Shown here: piece by piece, positions 28,701 through 37,700 of the stretch | Position numbering within the stretch: position 1 is the first letter of the stretch | Layout: every line of letters starts with the position of its first letter | Source: Heligmosomoides polygyrus polygyrus | Lineage: Eukaryota; Nematoda; Chromadorea; Rhabditida; Heligmosomidae | Assembly: GCA_947396885.1 (NCBI GenBank) | Contig: OX377204.1 | Location: forward strand, 55,973,139-56,037,138 | Length of the DNA stretch: 64,000 nucleotides | Direction: 5' to 3' | The notes under the pieces: generated by a model | Seen by the model: the letters and a program-made list of their open reading frames with translations, nothing else | Told to the model about the DNA's origin: nothing | Database searches by the model: none | Made by a program: the position numbers and the translations under genes

Positions 28701-31700
28701 CTTCCCCACTACGCCACTTGAGCACTGAGCTTAGCCGCAGATATGAACCCTCATCCCGCGCGCGCCCGTCAGCTGTGGAGCACGTGAATCAACAGGGCGC
28801 CAACCCGCGACTTCCGTCGCCCTTAACTCTGCCCAGAGTTGTATTGGGGTCGAGATACCTGCAGTTTGTTACTACCCAGAGAGAGGCGGTTCTGCCCATA
28901 TACAACATTTGCGCCGTTCCGACCTACCGTTGAGATAGTATCCTGGTCAGCATGTTCCGAGAATTGCTCAGAAATTTTTTCGCTAAGCACATTAAGCATT
29001 TGCAAAGTGAGCTGGTCAGAAATGCGCTGTCAGAGATTTTTTTAAGAAGCGTATCAATAGGGAGTTTCCTCAAGTCTATTCCCTGCAAGGCTTCAGGCTG
29101 CTCTATATTGGTGTTATCCAAAACAGAGGACGCCTGAGTAGCATTGTCAGCATTCTTCCTTCGGTTAGCACGAGCCATGGCAGTTTTGCTCTATTTGATT
29201 CACGATCAGCCAATAGGGAAATCGATATCTCACAGCAGAAAACGCAATTCAAGGAAATCTGATGTGGATTAGGCTAGCAACCGAAGGAAGAAATTCTCCG
29301 AAAAAGTTAACACTAGCTAACTGTAGCGAAGAAAGATGCTAGACACTGCCGAAAGAGTCTTTAAGGGAATAGACTAAACAAATCGGGAATATCGGAGCGA
29401 GAGAGACAACAAATGCCACCACACAGGGTGCCGGCGAGTGGTTGAATGAATTTTGTTGCTGTATGGTTGGCGAATTCCTTAATGACTATCAGCTCCCAAT
29501 GCGCATGCCTGTTTCAACTGTGGATGCTGTCTCACAGATTAATACTGAGACAAATAAAGTGATGTGCGAATAGGTCAAAACACTTGCCGCTTAATAGGAG
29601 CTACCGGTCTCCAGGGCGGAGGGCCACTATCGTTCTCATGCAATGCTGACTCGTTCTGGACTTTCTAGTGGTGAATTCCCAATTATTGCCGCTTGCGTGT
29701 GGTATGTCTGCGAGCAGCGCTGCGCTTTGCTAATTCCAGTAAGGGCCTTACACTCGACAAGCGCAAGCGACAAAGCCGTGTGATATTGGGACCTGTATCC
29801 TGTAGTCCTCTTCTTACGAGGTGATCCAAGTCGAAGGAATGAATATTGTTTTTATGTAATCACGTAGTAGTGAAGTGATCTCGATACAGGTCTCCCGACG
29901 TTTTGGAATTCATTTCCTATTGTTACAAATGTGCAGCGAATTGCGAAATTTCAAATAAACATACGATCACGTTTATACGTTTGCATGTACAGAATGAACA
30001 GCTTATGAGGTTGATAATGTAATAATGTGACTATGTGCATATACTTATTTTACATCAATAGCGAGTGATAATTGTGAGATGGCGCTACTCGGTCGATCTT
30101 AATACGCGCCCTCAACCTCTTCCTTAGCACTGCTGGGCAAATTTTAATTGAGATGGATCGGCTTGTCTGCCCGTCAGTAGAGCAGTACTGAAATTTTCTC
30201 CTCTTCCTCATCTCCATCTCAGGTGATTAACACTCAGTAACTCTCAGTTGACAATAGTTTAAGATATTCTATTGACATGGATCATAAGACGGGTAAAAGT
30301 TTAAGTTTCTAGGGATGTTAGATAGAAGAACTTTCAGAATTTTAACCATTTGTAATACATGGAGGGCAAATGTGTTTAGATAAGCACCTTATTGTGCACA
30401 ATGTTGAGCATCAAATGTTTGAAAGCTTCTAAATCTACAGGGTGGCTGAAAAGTTCGGGCAATTTTTTGCGGCGCTACTTTTGGCCTTGAAATTGAGGTT
30501 TTTTGTTATTTCTGTTGTTTCCGTTGTATTCCTCGCGCAATTTTGATCTAGAATCTGTTGCTCCAGTTTTCTCGTTTTCAGTTGTGCTTGCGTTATGTTT
30601 CGTGAAAGTGAGCGTATCACCGTCGTCGAGCTGCACAAGACGGGAATGAGAACCGCGGACATAGTTCGAACAACCGGCTTCAAACAAAGGACCGTCTACA
30701 AGATTGTAAGACGCTACAAGGAGACTGGCGGGACCTCGGACCGTCCCCGCAGCGGCCGTCCCACCACTGCGACAACACCGGAGAACATCAACAAGGTTCG
30801 TTGTCGCATTAGCCGGAATTCTGAGGTATCGATGAACAAGATGGCTACGGATCTCGGGATCAGTAGGGAACGAGTCCAGCATATTGCCAGGAGGAAGCTG
30901 GGATTACGCAGCTACAAAGTAGCTCGTATTCACTTCCTCAACGACGCGATGAAAGCTGAGAGGTTGAGGAAATGCAGGCGAATGCGTCAGCTGGTCGGCG
31001 ATGGTCGCTTGTCGAAGGTGCTGTTCACCGACGAGAAGATCTTCACGGTCCAGCCGGTTCACAACCATCAGAATCGCCGGCAGCTGCTTAAGAAGGGTCA
31101 GCAGAAGACGTCGGCCGCAAGGACCATCAGCCGCCGCCATTTTCCAGCCTCGGTGATGGTGTGGGCTGGAATATGCGCTACCGGAAAGACGCCGCTGGTC
31201 TTCATGGAGCAGAACGTCAAAATTAACGCTGCCAGCTACCAGCAATATGTCCTCCGCGACGTACTGGAGCCGTGGGCGACGAGCCATTTTGGCGAAACCG
31301 GATTTTCTCTTCAGCAGGACTGGGCACCAGCGCATTCCGCCAAATCCACGATCGCCGTTTGCGAGGAGCTCTTCCCAGGGTTTTGGAGCAGGGACATCTG
31401 GCCATCCAACTCGCCTGATCTCAACCCGATGGATTATTCTGTGTGGTCGATCATGGAGCAGAGGATCTCCACTACAAGATACGCCACCGTTGAGCAGCTG
31501 AAATCGGCGTTGTTGAGATCCTGGGACGAGATTACAGCGGAGCAGTGTGCGACCATCATCAGCGACTTCCCAAAACGACTGCGAAAATGTATTGAAGCCA
31601 AAGGAAGAAATTTTGAGCACTTGTTGTGAATTTTCCTGTTGTATTATGTTGTTGTTGATCTAATGAAGTTTCTGTTATTTTTGTTTGTAAATCTTTGGCG

Positions 31701-34700
31701 TTTATGTAGTTTTTTCGTACTGCTGAAATACTTTGAAAAATTGCCCGAACTTTTCAGCCACCCTGTATATCACTCCGCAGCTGCTCCGTGTGCGTCAAAG
31801 TGCTACGTATACTTGACCATGTGCCAATATTGGGTCGTGCAGTGCAATTCCTATCTTGGAAAGGATTGCCTTTGAGATTTGTTTATTGTCATGGCAAAGC
31901 TTAATCTGATAGGGCATTGCTTTCCCCTCGGGAAAAGTTAAGTTATGCGAAAAATAGCTATCAATTTTTGGAAGTAATACTTGACTGCCTTTTCGAATGC
32001 CCATTGCATGCTCGCAAACTAATAGTCGTCGTCCGATTTGTCTAATAGTCAAGCGGGTCCCGCTGCAAGGAGCGTTCCATACATCAATATTGCAAAGTAG
32101 CATCACTGTACAGCCAACTCTTAAATGCAAAACATGTGGAGGCATGCCAGCGGGTGTCTTTTTGTTGTTAAACTCAAAATTTTGAAATTTCAGCGCATCG
32201 CTGAAGCTTTTACGATGGATCACTCTTCGCTCAAAAAGGTGCTGTTCTCCCCAAATAGGCGATCAAAAACGTATTCGTTAATTCGCAATGCATCCTGGGG
32301 TAATTATAGCGAGTTCGGAAAGATCCATGCTCCTCCCACTAAATATATCTCCAAAAATTGCTTCTGCTATATTGCCGCTACAGGTTAGGAGATGTAGCAC
32401 TTGAATATCGTCATTCTCATCAGATATTGCTTCTCCATTGCCGATCTTTAAAGCTGTTCCTTATATTCGTGCACGTCGGCCTAAAGACGCATATTAATTG
32501 TCAATTTATACACTTTGAAAAGTGGTTAAATGAAGGAGTTTTTAAAACAGGCTTGGCGTCTATCAGAGAGGCTACCTTTCGATTACTGGGAACGTTTGGC
32601 GAACGTTTCTTTCGAGTAGCATCATTTTGCAGCCAAAGGGTTTTGTTTTTGGATGCTTGCAAAGGGCTTTACAGTACCGGCTGTGACACTTCGTCAAATC
32701 AGCACAAGCGGCGCAAAAGGGCGCCGGAGCACGCCGTTTTCCTCTCGCCACGCGTCGCCTCCAGGCGTCGCGTTATGACGCTGCACCTTCAATTTCTGGA
32801 CCTTAGACTGATGGACGGAGCCTATTTTTGTGTTTGGACGAACATGGTCTACTGTTTAGAACTAACTGCCGGCTGGGCGCGCGCTGTGAACAATGGTAAA
32901 TAACCTACGACTTCGGCGGAATTTTCAAAAACGGACGTCGGATTCACAACCAGCGCCACAAATAAACCCTGGATGAGAAAATTTGGCCAATTTTGATAAT
33001 ATCGATTTTCGTTGACGTCATTGTTGACGCTCTACAACAAAATATTGGTTACTTTGAGAAACTCCACGGTCACCTCTTTGACCATCCTCGTCAGTTTCAG
33101 TCCAGCAGGAGCAAATACACTGTTGGCCATACAGCTTTTCATTAGAAAAATTCATTTCATTAGAAAAATAATCCTGGGAGTCTCACAGCAGTCAGACTTG
33201 AAGATTGCGCTAGTCAATTTTTTGGAATGTGCCACACTCCGGCCGTCCGCCGAAGTTCGTCTCCATTGCGAAGCGCCTTTCAATTTCATTAGTCTCGGGC
33301 CAGCACTCAGCTCCGAGAATAGCTACTGGACGGATGACTGCTCTGTAAATCGTTGACTTGAGACGCTCTGGCATCTTCTTGTCGCACAACACACCTGTTA
33401 GAGGGCTCCATTTGGACCATGCTGCACTCACGATTGTGCTGGCTTCAACGAGTAGACCTCAATCGGACGCGATTGCCGACCCCAGGTACTTGAAATCGAA
33501 CTACGTGGCAACCTAATGCCGTGTTTACCTTAATGGTGTTGGACTCATCTTCGCTAGTCGTCAAATACTCGGACCTTTTTACGCTAAGCTTGAGTCCAAA
33601 TCTTTCCAAGCGATCGCACCAAGCTTGTAGACGTCGTTGGAGTTCAATCTTATCTCCATAGGTGATCATTACATCATCAGCATAAAGCAATGTGCAAGGG
33701 ACTGGCTGCTGAAGACCACGTGATATAGTGTCTATAATGACGATGAATAGCAGCGGGGAGAGCGCAGACCCTTGATGTACTCCCACAGAAATAAGAGGCT
33801 GCTGGTTCTTGCACTCAGCAGCAGCTGCCTTCTCGAATTTGTGAAGGCAACATGCATACGCCTATTTTCTCGCGGTGCCTTTCTATATGTAGACAAATGG
33901 CGTGTATGGCATCGACTGTGCCAGAATCAGGTACGAAGCCGCCCTAGTTGGTGGAAAGTTGGACGATATTACGAATGCGCCCGTCGATAAACCGTTCGAA
34001 GATCTTTGTGCTATGCGAAATCTATCGGATTGAGAAGCTATCGGACTTAATTAGTGCTGGACTGCCCTTCTTCCTCCAAATCGGAGTCGTCGCCTTATCC
34101 GCCAACTATCAGACACTTTCTTCTCCGCAAAGACTGGTTGAGGAACATTGTCTGCCACTCTTCTGGGTACTAGAACTTCGACTTCCACAAATCTGCCGTC
34201 AAATCATGACCTGTTGCCTCCCCTGTCGTCGTCTTCTTTAATGCCGCTTCTCTTTGCTCAACAGTGATTTTCTGAACGGGACCGTACATGGGAGGAGCAA
34301 GGAGAGTGGCTAGGCAGGCAAACTCTAGTTGAGATTTCCTCGAAGTACTTGAGCCATCGATTTAAGGCCGTTTTGCGGTCCATTATGAGACGACCATTTT
34401 TCATCGTTGATGACAGAGAACTTTTCAACATCCCCAGTCTGGCGATGACTGACCTTGGGGAGTCACAAAAGAAATCGCTTACCATCGCGCCAATCAAGCT
34501 TCCCTTTGACATCGTAATGAGTGGCTCTTTCAAAGGCTACTGCCTTCTTAGCGGTTTTCTTGGCTTCATGATATATACGTCATTTGTCGGCTGCCTTGTC
34601 GCTGAGGAATGCGTGGTATGACCATTATTCTCGCGAATTTTTCTTTAACCTCGTTAGCCTAGAGCCGTCTCTGCTAACCGACCTTACGCCGTCCGATTTC

Positions 34701-37700
34701 GTAGTGCCAAGTTCGGAGTGGGCGGCATTAAGCATCACTTCAGTAGCAGGTCTCGTCGAGTGCTGCCGAAGCGATGCTTAATGCTGGCCCTTAATGCCGC
34801 ACGTTCATGTCTCACCAACGGTCGTGACCTTCGGCTACCAAAGCACGAAGTCAGAGCATTTTCATCCTCCTTCATTCGCTACCACTCCATCTTTGATGGA
34901 CCGCAAAATGGCCTTGAATAGATAGCGCAGCTACCTCGAGAAAATCAATAGAGTTTGCCCGTCTCTTTGCTCCTCCTGTGTTCGGTCTCGTTCAGGAAAT
35001 CACTGTTGAGGAGACGGCAGCGGCTTTAAAGAAGATGAAGCCAAGTAAGACAACGGGAATGATCTGGCGGCCGATTTGTGAAAGTTGAAATCCTGGCACC
35101 TGTCCGTGTGGGTTAAGATATTCTTCAACCATGTTTTTGCGAAGAAAGTGCCTGATAGTTGGCGCAGAGAAGCACGACGATTCCGTTTGGGAGGGCGAAG
35201 GGCAGCCCAGCAGACTGCACAAGCTACCTCCATTCCGATATCATAAAGATCTTCTAGCGGATTATCGAAGGGCGCATTCGTAATATCATCCAACTTTCCA
35301 CCAACTAGTGCGGCTTCATAGCCGATTGTGGCACAGTCACGTCACGTCATTCGTCTACATGTAGAAAAGCATCGCGAGAAACATAAGCCAGTGCAGGTTG
35401 CCTCCACGAATTTGACAAGGTCTTCGATCATGTTCCGCGTGAAGTATGTGATATGCTTCAAAACAGCACTACGCTCCTTTATTGAGTAGGTGCGCTTACT
35501 CTACTCTTCTCCGAGGAGTAGAGTGCAAGCAACAGCAGCTCCTCATTTCTATCGGAGTACGTCTAGGGTCTACGCTCTTCCAGCTGTTCTTCATCCTCGA
35601 TACTATATCACGTGGTCTTCAGCAGCCCGTCCCTTTGACGTTGCTCTATGCTGATGATGTAATTCTCGCTTACGAAGACAATTGACAACGAAGACAACAA
35701 TGAACTCCAGCGGCGTCTTCAACCTTGGCGCGGTCGCTTGGAGAGATTTGGACTCAAGCTTAACGTTTAACGACTGACGAAGATGAGTCCAACACCATTA
35801 AGGTAAACACGGCATTAGTTTGCCACGTAGTTCGGTTTCAAGTACCTTTGATCGGCAGTCGCGTCCAATGACGGTCTACTCATCGAAGCCAACTCAAGCT
35901 TGAGTGCAGCATGGTCCAAATGGCGCCCTCTAAGGCCGTGTTGTGTGACAAGAAGATACCAGAGCGTATCAAGTCGAAGATTTACAGGGCAGTCGTTCGA
36001 CCAGTGGCTATTTTTGGAGCTGAGTGCCGGCCCGTGACTAAAGAAATTGAAAGGCGCTTCAACGCAATGGAAACGAAGATGCTTCGGTGGACGGCCGGAG
36101 TAACGAGTTTGGAAAGAGTCCTCAACGACTTCATTCGGTAAAGATTCGACGTCATCCTAATTGTTGAGAAGCTGCGCGATACGGCCACGTTTTTCGCGCC
36201 AAGGTGACATTTTTCAAGAGAGTGGCCTTAACCTCGAGATTCCGGAAGGCGGCCACGAGGGATACCAAAGCACCGCTGGCTTGCTGTGCTGCACATGAAC
36301 TTGAGGCTAGCTGGGATACACCTCCGACCAAGCATTCGAACAAGGGAAGTGGCGCCAACAACACTAAGAATGCGGATCCCGCCCGCTAGCAAACGCTGAA
36401 GAATAAGAATCTTAATACCATATGCGTAGCTTTCATATAAATTTCAAATCTCAACAATTGTTATTTACGATAATTTTTGAGAGTAAAAGTGTATTTCGCA
36501 CAACACGAGCTGTACTTAAAGTTTCGAGTTTTAGTCATAAAGTAAGAATGCGGTGTGAAATTAGCGCCACACATCACTAGGAAGCACCTGATTAGAAATT
36601 GAGTCAAACAAACAGACAAAATTGTCAGTGAATTTCCTAAAATTCCTACTGCGCATTCCAAATATCTCCACCAAATAGGGCACTTTGCTTGTGTGTTCTT
36701 TTTCACAGAAAAGAAATTCTTCAATCTCCTGAACAACTTAAAATTCTTTAGGTGGTCAACCTCCTAAACAACTTGTACACGATCTTCGACAGTATTATTG
36801 ATGAGCATGACGTCTATAAGGTAAGAAAATGCTAGGAGCAGTTATCAGAAATATAGCTTCACTAATCCAGGTGGAGACAATTGGCGATGCCTATCTTTGC
36901 GTGAGCGGATTACCCAAGCGAAATGGAAACGAGCATGTAAAGGAAATATGCAGCATGTCGCTCAGCTTCATTAAATGTCTCGAAGACTTCCGAATTCCTT
37001 ATCTACCAGGAGAAAAACTTAGCTTGCGTATCGGATTACATACAGGTTTGAGAGTTCCCAGCAAAGGAAACGGTGTGCTCCAATACTTTATTTAAAGAAC
37101 GAAGAAAACCTAGTTTTTGGATCCTTACATCTTCTAATTTCCTTGAATACCACGTTATTCAAAGCCACATAATAAGGGTATGCTTAGGATCTGTGGTTGC
37201 TGGTGTTGTTGGTCTATCAATGCCAAGATACTGCTTATTTGGAGACACTGTCAACACAGCGAGTCGCATGGAGAGCAATGGAAAACGTATGTGATTTTAA
37301 AGATTCCAAAAATATTGGTCGTGTTTCTCCATGTCCGACTAAACTATAAACTTGAGCGTATTTTCTGAACGTGCTTAATACTCCTTAGCCAATAAGGCTT
37401 GAAATAATGGAGCGACATTACTTCGGTCTGACGTTTCGACAACTTCAACCTACGTCTTTATAAGTCCTGAAAGAGTACGAAACCTGAGATCATCAGCTAA
37501 TCCATCATAGACTTGTCTCTACAATTTAACTAGTTTCAGCGAATCCGCTACACTGTCCAGGTGAATCTTCCTCAAGCAAACCGATCTCAAAGTTGTTCCA
37601 CCAGCACTGAGTGAAGGCTAAGCTATTTGATTACTGTAGACCAACTGAGTCCCACCAAGTGAAAATTTGTAACGATGTTTAGTGAACAGAAGAACTTGTC

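Larger units (their letters stand above)
27460..29178 (-). pseudogene. CR1 ORF1, split by a 1.3-kb fold-back insertion
   Basis: The N-terminal part runs from ATG at 29178 to 28948 ([15 protein letters not shown] to NSRNML). The C-terminal part runs from 27641 to about 27460 ([39 protein letters not shown]). The second piece matches the usual basic RNA-binding ORF1 of CR1 elements. Removing 27642-28947 joins the two parts in one frame. ORF2 overlaps the end of ORF1 in another frame. Confidence 0.75.
30438..31765 (+). mobile_element. Intact-looking IS630/Tc1/mariner transposon (DD37D)
   Basis: This 1328-bp element has nearly perfect terminal inverted repeats of about 30 bp beginning CAGGGTGGCTGAAAAGTTCG. 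TA target duplications sit on both sides (30436-30437 and 31766-31767). One uninterrupted 344-codon transposase gene fills the interior. Everything needed for cut-and-paste transposition appears present, unlike all the other DNA transposons in the window. Confidence 0.95.

Noticed and set aside
30904..31620. 238-codon minus-strand frame
   Set aside because: It is an antisense shadow of the intact transposase gene on the plus strand.
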